In this document: positions 7,211 to 15,366 of the stretch, piece by piece
Position numbering within the stretch: position 1 is the stretch's first letter
Layout of the letters: every line of letters begins with the position of its first letter
Source of the DNA: Gallionella sp.
GTDB lineage: Bacteria > Pseudomonadota > Gammaproteobacteria > Burkholderiales > Gallionellaceae
Direction: 5' to 3'
DNA length: 59,081 nt
Assembly: GCA_028688275.1 (NCBI GenBank)
Contig: JAQTYN010000017.1
Coordinates: forward strand, 1 to 59,081
Notes under the pieces: model-generated
Databases searched by the model: none
Seen by the model: only the letters and a program-made list of their open reading frames with translations
Told to the model about the DNA's origin: nothing
Translations under genes and position numbers: made by a program

Positions 7211-7429
7211 ATGAGTAAATCAAAAATCGCCAAAATCATCTCCACCCTCGGGGAGCTTACAGCTCAGATCCAGGAGCTTCGCGACGTGGAACAAGATAAA
7301 TTCGACGACAAATCTGAACGCTGGCAGGAAGGCGAAAAGGGCGAGGAGGCGCAGGCCAAGATCGACACGCTTAACGAAGCTGCCGACAGCCTAGAGACAA
7401 CCGCTAACGAACTTAACGACTTAGTGTAG
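7211..7429 (+). CDS. Small coiled-coil protein (72 aa)
   Basis: ATG 7211 follows AAGGAG at good distance. The protein is almost entirely charged helix (ISTLGELTAQIQELRD, then DTLNEAADSLETTANEL) with heptad spacing, so a coiled coil is likely. It is the first gene of the rightward transcription unit, with two further small genes right behind. Function unknown. Confidence 0.7.
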   Translation: MSKSKIAKIISTLGELTAQIQELRDVEQDKFDDKSERWQEGEKGEEAQAKIDTLNEAADSLETTANELNDLV

Positions 7430-7439
7430 GAGTAAGCTT

Positions 7440-7610
7440 ATGGAAGACCGCGTATTCCGCATTCGTGAAAACGGCGTCGAGGTCTGGAAGATCCGCGTCG
7501 ACGACCGCATCCTCGGCGATTGGTCGCAACGCGGCCCCGCGGAGGCCGGCCTCCAAGTTGAGCAGCGCCGAGCGGCAGCTCGCAAAGCCAAACAACTGGA
7601 GCAAAACTGA
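7440..7610 (+). CDS. Small hypothetical protein (56 aa)
   Basis: ATG 7440 is preceded by TAGGAG. The protein starts MEDRVFRIRENGVEVWKIRV, a beta-hairpin-like beginning, and ends in a basic helix (QRRAAARKAKQLEQ). The gene fits tightly between its neighbours (10 bases after the previous stop, 3 before the next start). Function unknown. Confidence 0.65.
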   Translation: MEDRVFRIRENGVEVWKIRVDDRILGDWSQRGPAEAGLQVEQRRAAARKAKQLEQN

Positions 7611-7613
7611 GCC

Positions 7614-7814
7614 ATGCCCAAACCCACGTACCAAGACCAGGTCGCCGAGTTCCTCGGCGCTTTTGGGTTCACACCGACCCTCGCGCCAGCGGAGCTTCTC
7701 ATTGTCGACGATGTGCTCCAGGACCGGCCGACGGCCCCTCCCAGGGACGCCGCGATCGCTGTGGCCCACACTCGGATCGATTACTTCAACTCGGTGCGCA
7801 GATCCCGCACCTAA
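7614..7814 (+). CDS. Small hypothetical protein (66 aa)
   Basis: ATG 7614 follows the previous stop by three bases. The protein has no recognisable motif; a helix-turn pattern (YQDQVAEFLGAFGF) opens it. It closes the short three-gene early unit before the promoter at 7834. Function unknown. Confidence 0.6.
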   Translation: MPKPTYQDQVAEFLGAFGFTPTLAPAELLIVDDVLQDRPTAPPRDAAIAVAHTRIDYFNSVRRSRT

Positions 7815-7833
7815 CCTTTTTCGCAATGAGTTG

Positions 7834-7862
7834 TTTACAGCCCATGATCACCTATGGTACAG
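7834..7862 (+). promoter_or_regulatory. Candidate late-operon promoter, TTTACA-17-GTACAG
   Basis: TTTACA (7834-7839) is followed after 17 bases by GTACAG (one shift gives TACAGT). It leads into an untranslated stretch of about 120 bases with GC-rich pairing near 7930-7960, ahead of the NusG-like gene. Confidence 0.5.
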
Positions 7863-7983
7863 TCCCGGCTATCATAGGCTTTGACGAGCAGGCTGGGACG
7901 ACCTCTGGGCATCTACTGTTGGTGTAAGCCCCGAGCACCCCATCACCGGGCGGTCGGGCCTACGCTGACAAGCTAGGAGCCAC

Positions 7984-8502
7984 ATGTCGGTAGCCATCCG
8001 CCCAGACCCACCCGCCGAGTCGCGGTTTCCTGACCGTCCTTGGTACGTGGTCGAGACCGCGCCCCAGATGCAAAGTCTCATGGTTCGGATGCTCCGAAAG
8101 CACGCCATCGAGTTTCATCAATTTTTGATGGCCGACAGCACCGAGATTTTTCCTCGGTATATCTTCGTCCAGCTAGCCCTGACTGCCGAGACCTACCACC
8201 ATGTCAGCGAGCTGCCCGGGTTCCTCCGGTTCCTTGGGCTGGATAATCATCACCCCTCTCCATTACGGCCTGGCGTTATGGCTCAGCTGAAGCTGGATAT
8301 CTGGGGAACCTTGAACCCCCGCCAAGCCAAGGTCCGATACACCCCCGGCGAGTGGCTTCGAATCAAGGCCGGCTCCTTCAAAGGCCACAAAGGCCAGTGC
8401 GTTCGATATGACCTTCGCCGGAACCGAGTTGAGCTTCTCATGTCGCTCCTCGGCCGCCCCACTCAAATTAAGCTGGCAGGCACTGATGTCGAAGCAGCTT
8501 AA
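7984..8502 (+). CDS. NusG/RfaH-like transcription elongation factor
   Basis: 172 residues. The N-terminal half reads as an NGN domain (PWYVVETAPQMQSLMVRML ... FPRYIFVQLAL ... PGFLRFLG) and the C-terminal part as a KOW domain (PGEWLRIKAGSFKGHKGQCV). NusG-family proteins bind RNA polymerase and raise processivity; specialised paralogues such as RfaH act on single operons. Start ATG 7984 has TAGGAG upstream. As first gene of an operon of about 30 kb, beginning with terminase, it is a good candidate for a late-operon antiterminator. That job is inferred. Confidence 0.8.
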   Translation: MSVAIRPDPPAESRFPDRPWYVVETAPQMQSLMVRMLRKHAIEFHQFLMADSTEIFPRYIFVQLALTAETYHHVSELPGFLRFLGLDNHHPSPLRPGVMAQLKLDIWGTLNPRQAKVRYTPGEWLRIKAGSFKGHKGQCVRYDLRRNRVELLMSLLGRPTQIKLAGTDVEAA

Positions 8503-8884
8503 AACCAAGCCTGATGACCTTGTCACCTCGCCCCTGGGTGATCAAGCCAGCCCGGCGACCCTCGGCCGTCCTAAGCCGATGTCGCTGGGCGAGGCTCGAC
8601 GAAACTTCGCCATTCCGCGCTACCTCTTGTCCGACGGCAAGATCACCCCGCTTGAGGTGATGGTTGAGGTCATGCGTCTGCACTACGCCGCTCAGGATTT
8701 TGAGAAGGCGGTCGCGGTGGCCGAGAAGGCCGCGCCTTATATGCATCCCAAGCTGGCGGCGATCCAGACCAGCGTCGCGTTCAATGCGGATGAAGCTGAC
8801 ATTCACGCGCCCTCGCTCGTGATCAAGTTTACCAACGGCGTGCAACCTCCTCCCGTGATTGATCAGGCCGATGGCGAGAACTAA
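8486..8884 (+). CDS. Terminase small subunit (putative)
   Basis: ATG 8486 lies within the end of the NusG-like gene with GGCAGG upstream. The middle (ITPLEVMVEVMRLHYAAQDFEKAVAVAEKAAPYMHPKL) matches the conserved part of small-terminase-like proteins that precede PBSX-type large terminases in proteobacterial phages. It would recognise the packaging site and recruit the large subunit. Position directly before the large subunit, overlapping it, supports the call. Confidence 0.75.
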   Translation: MSKQLKTKPDDLVTSPLGDQASPATLGRPKPMSLGEARRNFAIPRYLLSDGKITPLEVMVEVMRLHYAAQDFEKAVAVAEKAAPYMHPKLAAIQTSVAFNADEADIHAPSLVIKFTNGVQPPPVIDQADGEN

Positions 8885-10106
8885 TGTCGTCGACCTTCCG
8901 GCGGCGTATCAATTTCTCTTTGAGGACGCCCGCTACAAGGTCGGTCACTCCGGCCGCGGGGCCGCGAAGTCTTGGAGCTACGCCTTCGCCCTGATCGCGA
9001 TGGCCCACGTCAAGCCGCTTAAGATCCTGTGCACCCGCCAGTACCAGACGAGCATCCAGGACTCGGTTCACGCCATCTTGAAGAACCGCATCTCGGACCT
9101 TAAGCTGGACAAGTGGTTCACGATCCAGGAACGGACGATCTACGGTCACAACGGCAGCCAGTTCATCTTCAAGGGGCTGAGCCACAACGTCCAAGAGATC
9201 AAGTCCTTGGAAGGGGTGGATATCTGCTGGGTGGAGGAGGCTCAGCTGGTCTCCGAGCAGAGCTGGCGGATTCTGATGCCAACCATTCGCAAGAAGGGGT
9301 CTCAGGTCTGGATCTCGCTCAACCCAGAGAAGATCGACGACCCGACATGTCAGCTGTTCATTGAGCATCCGCCGACGCGATGCATCACAAAGAAGCTTAG
9401 CTGGCGAGATAATCCGTGGTTCAACGAGGAGTTGGACTATGAGCGTCAGACCATGCAGGAGCGAGACTACGATGCGTACCTTCATGTATGGGAAGGCGAG
9501 TATATCAAAAACACCAAGGCTGCCATCTTTGATGGCAAGGTCGAGGTCAGCAACTTTGAAGCCAAGTACGGCACCCAATTCTACTACGGGGTCGATTGGG
9601 GCTTCTCGCGAGATCCGACGGTCATGCTTCGGTGCTACGTCGAAGATGAGACACTGTTTGTGGACTACGAGGCGGTGGGTCGACAGACGGACAACGATGA
9701 GTTGCCTCAGCTCTTCGACAACGTCCCCGGCTCTCGGTTCGGGCAGATCCGAGCGGATAGCGCCCGGCCCGAGACGATCAGCCACCTTGTAAGGCGCGGC
9801 TACAATATCAAAGGAGCCAAGAAGTGGCAGGGCTCCGTCGAGGACGGGATCGCCCACCTCCGCGGGTATCGAAAGATCGTGGTCCATGAGCGGTGCCATA
9901 ACCTCCGGCAGGAGGCGAGGCTCTACAGCTACAAGGTCGATGAGAAGACCGGCGACATTTTAACGACCATCAAGGATGCTCACAACCATAGCTGGGACGC
10001 CTTGCGCTACGCGCTGGACGACCGGATCAAGGGGAAGAGCGACCTTGGGCTTTGGAAGCGACTAGGGTCCCCCTCGATGATGGCGGCTCGGGGCAAGCGA
10101 GTTTGA
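8871..10106 (+). CDS. terL: Terminase large subunit, PBSX-like
   Basis: ATP-driven DNA packaging motor with nuclease. Walker A SGRGAAKS (27-34), Walker B VDICWVEEA (116-124), then the RNase H-like nuclease with acidic residues in YYGVDWGFSRDP (Asp242), IRADSARPE (Asp296) and HNHSWDALRY (Asp376). The length, 411 residues, is normal. A TTG at 8859 is an alternative start four codons earlier; ATG 8871 is preferred. It overlaps the small subunit by 14 bases. Confidence 0.93.
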   Translation: MARTNVVDLPAAYQFLFEDARYKVGHSGRGAAKSWSYAFALIAMAHVKPLKILCTRQYQTSIQDSVHAILKNRISDLKLDKWFTIQERTIYGHNGSQFIFKGLSHNVQEIKSLEGVDICWVEEAQLVSEQSWRILMPTIRKKGSQVWISLNPEKIDDPTCQLFIEHPPTRCITKKLSWRDNPWFNEELDYERQTMQERDYDAYLHVWEGEYIKNTKAAIFDGKVEVSNFEAKYGTQFYYGVDWGFSRDPTVMLRCYVEDETLFVDYEAVGRQTDNDELPQLFDNVPGSRFGQIRADSARPETISHLVRRGYNIKGAKKWQGSVEDGIAHLRGYRKIVVHERCHNLRQEARLYSYKVDEKTGDILTTIKDAHNHSWDALRYALDDRIKGKSDLGLWKRLGSPSMMAARGKRV

Positions 10107-10116
10107 AGGTAGGGTG

Positions 10117-11886
10117 ATGAAGACTAACGACTCGTTCATAAACTTTCTCTCGCGCCTGGGTTACGGCGCTGACAACCAGTTCTCCCAGGGCGGGTACTCG
10201 TTCACCCCGATCAGTCGCCTGCGGACGCAGATGGACTTCGCGTACCGGTCCTCGTGGCTGGTGCGACGGGCAGTGGACACTGTGGCCAACGATATGACCC
10301 GAGAGGGCATCGAGTTTAAGGCCACGATCCCGCCCGAGAAGATCGACAAGTTGATGCGTCGGATCACGTATCTCGGCCTCATGCAGAGCCTCGGGTCCGT
10401 GATTAAGTGGGCGAGACTCTACGGCGGCGCGATCGGCGTCATCATGATCAAAGACCAGGATCCCAGCACGCCCCTTCGGCTGGAGACCATCAAGAAAGGT
10501 CAGTTCCTCGGGGTGGCGCCGATCGATCGCTGGATGGTGACGCCGTCGCTTCAAGACCTGGTGGATGAGCCCGGCCCCGAGATCGGGGTGCCGAAGTTTA
10601 ACACCATCATCGGCTCCTCACCGGTCATGCCCACCCAGCGGGTGCATCACTCGCGGTGCATTCGTGTGTTGGGGGACTCCCTGCCGTACTGGCAAGCGCA
10701 GGCCGAGAACTACTGGGGCTTGTCGGTCCTGGAGCCCATGTGGGATCGGTTGCTGGCGTATGACTCCACCACCCTCGGGGCTGCGCAGCTGGTCTTCAAG
10801 GCGCATCTTCGGACGATGAAAATCGAAGGCTTTCGTAATATCTTAGCCGAGGGCGGCGAGATCTTGGAAGCTGTGCTTCAGAACATCCAGATGATCCGGC
10901 TCAATCAGTCCAATGAGGGCATGAGCGTCATCGACACGGCGGACTCGCTGGACGCCACGGCCTATGCCTTTGGCGGCTTGGCGGATGTGATGCATCAGAT
11001 GTCGGAGCAGATCTCCGGCGCGTTGGCGATCCCGTTGGTGAAGCTATTTGGTCAGTCGCCATCGGGGTTGAACTCCAACGGTGATAACGACATTCGAAAC
11101 TACTACGACCATGTTCGCGGCGAGCAGGAAGCTAAGCTTCGGTTCGGCATGATGAAGCTGGTCTCGGTGCTTTATATCTCTGAGTTCGGTGAGATGCCGA
11201 ACGATGATTTTGACTATGATTTTGTCCCGCTCTGGCAGCTGCAACCAGCCGAGAAGGCGACGGTGGCCTCGACCCGGACCACCACGGTCATCGCAGCTTA
11301 TGACGCTGGGTTGGTGACGAAGGCTACGGCGCTGCGTGAGCTGCATCAGATGAGTGAAGAGACCGCGGTCTGGTCGAACATCTCGGTGGACGAGGTAAAG
11401 GCAGCTGAGGATGAAGCGCCGGATGGCCGTGAGGCCCTCGAGGATCCAGCCTTGGAGCTGCCGGCTCGAAAGGCCGGGCAGCCGGTCAAGGACCAGCGGT
11501 TAATGCCGATGCTGGAGTTTCAAGGGCTGCCGATCGTGATCGAGACTTTTAAGGGCCACGCTCGAAGCGGCGGTTTCTTAGGGGCTGACTACGGCTACTT
11601 CCAGCGGACCGTCGGCGAGGACGGGGATCAGGTCGATGTGTTTGTAGGGCCTGACCTTGAGTCCCCCAAGGTCTTCAAGCTGGATCAGGTCCATTTGGAC
11701 GGGAGCTTGGATGAGCATAAGATCCTGGTGGGCTTTCAAACTTTGGGTGAGGCCCTGGCAGCTTACGAAGCGTCGTATGGGCCGGACGCGACGGTAATGG
11801 CCGGAGCTGTCGCGCTGATGACGGTGCCGGGCCTTAAGGCCTGGTTGAAGGAACGGACGCTCCCGACGTTGCGCGCTGTAAAATGA
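10117..11886 (+). CDS. Portal protein (DUF1073-like) with a C-terminal pyrophosphatase-like domain
   Basis: Residues up to about 430 look like the DUF1073 portal family (AYRSSWLVRRAVDTVANDM, LYGGAIGVIMI, PLVKLFGQSPSGLNS), forming the ring through which DNA enters the capsid. The last 120 residues are an added domain: GLPIVIETFKGHARSGG, then GEDGDQVDVFVGPD and LDEHKILVGFQT. This pattern is known in phage polyproteins as an inorganic-pyrophosphatase-like domain. ATG 10117 with AAGG upstream is chosen over GTG 10114. Its stop overlaps the next start. Confidence 0.88.
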   Translation: MKTNDSFINFLSRLGYGADNQFSQGGYSFTPISRLRTQMDFAYRSSWLVRRAVDTVANDMTREGIEFKATIPPEKIDKLMRRITYLGLMQSLGSVIKWARLYGGAIGVIMIKDQDPSTPLRLETIKKGQFLGVAPIDRWMVTPSLQDLVDEPGPEIGVPKFNTIIGSSPVMPTQRVHHSRCIRVLGDSLPYWQAQAENYWGLSVLEPMWDRLLAYDSTTLGAAQLVFKAHLRTMKIEGFRNILAEGGEILEAVLQNIQMIRLNQSNEGMSVIDTADSLDATAYAFGGLADVMHQMSEQISGALAIPLVKLFGQSPSGLNSNGDNDIRNYYDHVRGEQEAKLRFGMMKLVSVLYISEFGEMPNDDFDYDFVPLWQLQPAEKATVASTRTTTVIAAYDAGLVTKATALRELHQMSEETAVWSNISVDEVKAAEDEAPDGREALEDPALELPARKAGQPVKDQRLMPMLEFQGLPIVIETFKGHARSGGFLGADYGYFQRTVGEDGDQVDVFVGPDLESPKVFKLDQVHLDGSLDEHKILVGFQTLGEALAAYEASYGPDATVMAGAVALMTVPGLKAWLKERTLPTLRAVK

Positions 11887-13442
11887 ATAGGTCGGAGCTT
11901 CGCGCTAGCAAGGAGCAGGCCTTTCGCCGGGCTCGGCGGGCGGAGTCGACGTTTACGGCTCAGATGAGAGGGATTGGTCGCCAGATCGGCGTGATCATCC
12001 AATCCTTCGGGGCCCCGTCGATGGAGACGGAGCATCAGGTCCGAGGGGCGCTGAGTCGATATCAGCGGATGCTGGAGCCCTACGCTCACGCGATTGCGGG
12101 GCGGTTGGTGACGGAGCTGGACCGCCGAGACCGAGCAGCGTGGCGGATCTACGGGCAGCAGCTAAGCGCTGGGTTGAAGCGAGAGATTCAGACAGCGCCG
12201 CTTAAGGAGACGCTGCGGAAGCTGCAGGCTGAACGGGTCGCTGTGATTTTGAGCCTGCCGGAGACCGAAGCGGCCCGGGTGCAGCGGGAAGCGATGGCCA
12301 ACTTCACTGAGAGTAAGCGGGCCGGCTCGCTGAAGCGCGAGATCATGGGACAGACCGGCCTTAGTGAGCGGCACGCGATGCTGATTGCTCGGACGGAGAC
12401 AAGTGCGGCCTCGAGTATGTTGACGCAGGCTCGGTCGCAGTTGATTGGCAGCGAGGGCTATATCTGGCGGACGGCCGAAGACGAGGGGGTTCGGTTGACG
12501 CACTCCTTGATGGAAGGCCGGTTTGTCCGATGGGATCAACCGCCAAAGCTTCAAGGGATGGTCGGCCACGCCGGGTGCTTTCCGAATTGTTTTTTAGGTT
12601 CTACACCAGTAGATTTAAGTTACGGCTTAAAACATTTGCTTCGAGTACCGTATCAGGGTCGTGGTATAGTTTTGAAGGTTGGTGGCGCGACCATTTCGCT
12701 TACACCGAATCACCCCATGTGGACAACTCATGGCTGGATAGCCGCTCAGGATCTTAAGGTAGGCGACTATATCGTCCAGACAGTGCGGAAGAACATCTCG
12801 GCTATACAATTGGATAAACCAAAGCGTCTCCCCACGTTCGATGAGCTTTTTGCTTCTAAGTGTTTTGAAAAACGAGTCGGGAGCTCCAGCCTTGAGTTTA
12901 ACTTCTACGGCGATGTGCCCAACGGTCAAGTCGATCAAATATTCCCCACTCATGCGTTGTTGGATTGGCTGAAGGCCGGCCAATTTAAGGTTGCTGACGA
13001 TCTCTCGTTCGCCAAAACCAACGGCGGGATTTTGACTATCGCAGCTTTTGGACGACAGCATCAAGTTAGCGTTTCGAACATCTCTAGCAGCGCGCAAGAT
13101 TTTTTGCCGACCGCTAAGCCCGATATTGGCCATTCGCTGACGGGTAGCTTCGCCGCGGTCGCGGGGCTGGATTCCGCTGTCAAGCAAGATTTGACGTACT
13201 ACAACTCGGCCAAGGCCATGCTTAATGGCCAAAGCTTGCTCGCTGGTGCCGGCGATATAATCGGAGATGAGTTGTGTACGCTTCTTCCCGTCGAAGGCGT
13301 TAGCCATCGTTATTTTGCTCAAACCCACGTCTACACCCTCGAAACAATGACAGGGTATTATACAGTGGCAGAAAACGGTTGTACAACTAAAAATTGCCGA
13401 TGCTATCCGGAGCCGGTGATTCCGACCAAGTTTTTGAGGTGA
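11883..13442 (+). CDS. Head morphogenesis protein (SPP1 gp7/Mu F-like) interrupted by an intein
   Basis: The N-terminal extein (1-235) contains the family's RHAMLIARTETSAASS and YIWRTAEDEGVRLTHSLMEG motifs. The family ends with a Cys-rich signature close to P-N-C-R-C-Y-P/A-E-P; here an intein splits it between FPN (235) and CRCYPEPV (505-512). Spliced, the protein would be about 250 residues, usual for the family, which assists early head assembly and may travel in the capsid. The start overlaps the portal stop (ATGA). Residues 236-504 are described separately. Confidence 0.9.
   Translation: MNRSELRASKEQAFRRARRAESTFTAQMRGIGRQIGVIIQSFGAPSMETEHQVRGALSRYQRMLEPYAHAIAGRLVTELDRRDRAAWRIYGQQLSAGLKREIQTAPLKETLRKLQAERVAVILSLPETEAARVQREAMANFTESKRAGSLKREIMGQTGLSERHAMLIARTETSAASSMLTQARSQLIGSEGYIWRTAEDEGVRLTHSLMEGRFVRWDQPPKLQGMVGHAGCFPNCFLGSTPVDLSYGLKHLLRVPYQGRGIVLKVGGATISLTPNHPMWTTHGWIAAQDLKVGDYIVQTVRKNISAIQLDKPKRLPTFDELFASKCFEKRVGSSSLEFNFYGDVPNGQVDQIFPTHALLDWLKAGQFKVADDLSFAKTNGGILTIAAFGRQHQVSVSNISSSAQDFLPTAKPDIGHSLTGSFAAVAGLDSAVKQDLTYYNSAKAMLNGQSLLAGAGDIIGDELCTLLPVEGVSHRYFAQTHVYTLETMTGYYTVAENGCTTKNCRCYPEPVIPTKFLR
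12588..13394 (+). mobile_element. Intein (269 aa) in the head morphogenesis gene
   Basis: Residue 236 is Cys1 in CFLGSTPVDL (block A). Block B is ATISLTPNHPMWTTHG with Thr-x-x-His. Block F/G is THVYTLETMTGYYTVAENG ending TTKN before the +1 Cys. Protein splicing would rejoin PN and CRC. The penultimate residue is Lys, not the usual His, a change that functional inteins can carry. The frame is open throughout with no sense-strand LAGLIDADG or HNH motif in the 180 residues between blocks B and F. The opposite strand carries an endonuclease-like gene instead. Confidence 0.9.
12627..13328 (-). CDS. Antisense HTH-Vsr-like homing endonuclease nested in the intein
   Basis: 233 residues lying entirely inside the intein on the other strand, codon on codon. 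Residues 18-50 form a helix-turn-helix (LISDYIAGTSEQALAIKHG, then RVVVRQILLDSG) followed by a basic linker (GEATRQRMA). Residues 105-145 have a PD-(D/E)XK layout: FGEREIVSNL (Glu107/Glu109), YLIDLTVG (Asp133), AVEVK (Glu142, Lys144), then helix and LWFIQLYSRD. HTH plus Vsr-like proteins of this layout are known to me as phage and intein-associated homing endonucleases. GTG 13328 has GAGGG seven bases upstream; ATG 13307 is an alternative. An accidental open frame is possible in this register, but the domain match makes a real gene more likely. Confidence 0.7.
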   Translation of the reverse strand: MGLSKITMANAFDGKKRTQLISDYIAGTSEQALAIKHGLGRVVVRQILLDSGIQPRDRGEATRQRMANIGLSGRQKILRAARDVRNANLMLSSKSCDSQNPAVGFGEREIVSNLKLAGLQPIQQRMSGEYLIDLTVGHIAVEVKLKAGAPDSFFKTLRSKKLIERGETLWFIQLYSRDVLPHCLDDIVAYLKILSGYPAMSCPHGVIRCKRNGRATNLQNYTTTLIRYSKQMF

Positions 13443-14794
13443 TGAAGGTGCTGACGCAGGATAAGAACGTCTTTCACACGGTGGAGCAGCTCGGGTTGAA
13501 GCAGTCGCTTACCCCAGAAGGCTATTTGCTGTGCCAGGACGTGCCCATCAGCCGGATAGGCACCATGATCTATGGTACCTTTGAGTTGCCAGGGATCGAG
13601 GGCAACCTGGATGGGACGATCCAAGTGCTTCGGGATGAGGAGACCGTCTTCGACCCCGTGTCGATTGCCTCGTTTGAAGGCAAGTCGGTGTCGATTGATC
13701 ATCCACCGGAGGCGATCTCGCCAGCGACGTGGAAGGACCTAACGGTCGGCACCTCGATGAACTATCGTCGGGGTACCGGTGAGCATAAGGACCATCTGGT
13801 TGCTGACCTACTGATCACGGACCAGGCTGCCATCGACCTGGTGCGGACGAAGAAGATGGAGGTTTCGGCTGGGTACGACGCTGATTATGAGCAGATCCGA
13901 CCCGGTGTTGCGCGCCAGACTAACATACGGGGAAACCACGTGGCGCTTGTGCCTAAAGGCCGTTGTGGCCCCACCTGTTCAATTGGAGACAAAATCATGA
14001 CGAAACTTGCCGATCGGATCTGGAACGCTTTTCGGACGCGCGATGCAGCGGAGCTCGAGAGCGCGTTGAAGGACGCGGAACCGGGCCCTGGTGTGGATCC
14101 GGGTAAGAACGACGTCCACATCCACCTGTCGGATCCGAAGTTGACCGGGGTCAACCCGACCGACGATGCCAAGAAGTGGGAAGATGTCAAAAATTGGCGC
14201 GACTCCCACGACGCTCGGATGGGCAAGATCGAGGACGCGGTCAAGACGATGGCCGAGTCCACCGATAAGCTGAAGTCCACGTTCGACGCCGTCATGGAGA
14301 AGATAAAGGGCAAGGACGAAGCGTCGGTCGAGGGGATTGAGGAGCGGCGCCGGGAAGAGGAAGCCGAGACCAAGGACAAGACGAAGGACGCGACCAAAAC
14401 TGGCGACTCGCGCTTCATGTTCGATGAGGTCCGCGAGACCGTGTCGAATGCCGAGATCATTGCGCCCGGAATCAAGCTTCCCACCTTCGACGCTGCCATG
14501 TCGGCCGTGCAGACCAGCGACGCGCTGTGCAAGTTCCGCCGGGCGGCGCTGACCCAGGCGTATACCGGGGATGAGGCCAAACCGGTGATCGAGAAGTTGC
14601 TTCGCGGAAAGCAGCCGACCTTCGACAAGATGACCTGCGATGCTGTCACCCTGATGTTTCACTCAACGGTGGACGGCGTGATCGATCTTCGCAAAGCCGC
14701 CGGCGCTCGCCGGACCGTCGCGCCGACGACCGTCGGCATTCCCACCAACTCTCAGATGAACAAGCGCATGCGCGAGTTCTGGGCTGGCAAGTAA
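13442..14794 (+). CDS. DUF2213-like head protein (prohead protease/scaffold region)
   Basis: ATG 13442 overlaps the stop of the head morphogenesis gene (TGATG). Residues 1-190 (VFDPVSIASFEGKSVSIDHPP, VSAGYDADYEQIRPGVARQTNIRGNHVALVPKGRCG) match DUF2213, which is found between portal and capsid genes and resembles prohead proteases. The remaining 260 residues are charged and helical, as expected for a fused scaffold (residues about 240-330 are likely coiled coil). Inferred role: capsid assembly and maturation. Confidence 0.82.
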   Translation: MKVLTQDKNVFHTVEQLGLKQSLTPEGYLLCQDVPISRIGTMIYGTFELPGIEGNLDGTIQVLRDEETVFDPVSIASFEGKSVSIDHPPEAISPATWKDLTVGTSMNYRRGTGEHKDHLVADLLITDQAAIDLVRTKKMEVSAGYDADYEQIRPGVARQTNIRGNHVALVPKGRCGPTCSIGDKIMTKLADRIWNAFRTRDAAELESALKDAEPGPGVDPGKNDVHIHLSDPKLTGVNPTDDAKKWEDVKNWRDSHDARMGKIEDAVKTMAESTDKLKSTFDAVMEKIKGKDEASVEGIEERRREEEAETKDKTKDATKTGDSRFMFDEVRETVSNAEIIAPGIKLPTFDAAMSAVQTSDALCKFRRAALTQAYTGDEAKPVIEKLLRGKQPTFDKMTCDAVTLMFHSTVDGVIDLRKAAGARRTVAPTTVGIPTNSQMNKRMREFWAGK

Positions 14795-14828
14795 CGCTGC
14801 CTTATCTTCTTAGAAAGGAAGACACACG

Positions 14829-15341
14829 ATGACCGCTTTTCAATACCGCTTGCCGGCTGGGATCCCTGGCACCATTTCGCGCGCGTGGCCGACGACCGTC
14901 GAAGGTCAGCAGGTGGATGCGTCCAACCCGCCGACCGTTTACGGCGCACCAGTTGTGATCGACGCCACCACCGAGGGGGTGCGACCGGTCGCCGCTGCTG
15001 ACACAGCCATCTATGGCTTCCTGGTTCGGTCGTATCCGACCCAGGGACCTGGCACCGGGGGTCCGCTCAATCTGGACTCGCCGTACGGGCCCGGCATCCC
15101 GCCGAACTACGGAATGGTCAGCGTGCTGCGTCAGGGCTACATGTCCACCGCCCTTTCGGGCTCCGCCTCGGCCGTCAAGGGTGGCCAGGTGTACGTCTGG
15201 ACGGCAGCGAGCGCGGCGCCCCATGTGCAGGGGGGTCTTGAGGCTGCTGCGACAACGGGCAGCACGATCTTGGTGCCGGGCGCGACGTTCATGTCGGCTG
15301 CGGATTCGTCGGGTAACGTTGAGATCTCGTTCAACGTTTAA
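14829..15341 (+). CDS. Head decoration/structural protein (putative)
   Basis: 170 residues, AAAGGAAG before ATG 14829. The protein is Gly/Ala/Ser rich and beta-rich, starting with FQYRLPAGIPGTISR, and resembles the small structural proteins encoded between the DUF2213 and DUF2184 genes that decorate or cement the capsid. Position is the strongest argument. Confidence 0.65.
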   Translation: MTAFQYRLPAGIPGTISRAWPTTVEGQQVDASNPPTVYGAPVVIDATTEGVRPVAAADTAIYGFLVRSYPTQGPGTGGPLNLDSPYGPGIPPNYGMVSVLRQGYMSTALSGSASAVKGGQVYVWTAASAAPHVQGGLEAAATTGSTILVPGATFMSAADSSGNVEISFNV

Positions 15342-15366
15342 TTCTTTTTACGCGGAGGTTTCAACG

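Noticed and set aside
6843..7214. 123-residue plus-strand frame in the repeat region
   Set aside because: It begins inside the 35-base repeats, has no ribosome-binding site, uses repeat-derived words such as FDELFDELL, and runs through the promoter and into the next gene.
8829..9899. Long minus-strand frame (356 codons) opposite the terminase gene
   Set aside because: It mirrors a well-supported terminase gene and has no motif or start site. It shows that long antisense frames occur by chance here, so length alone was not used for the intein-nested gene.
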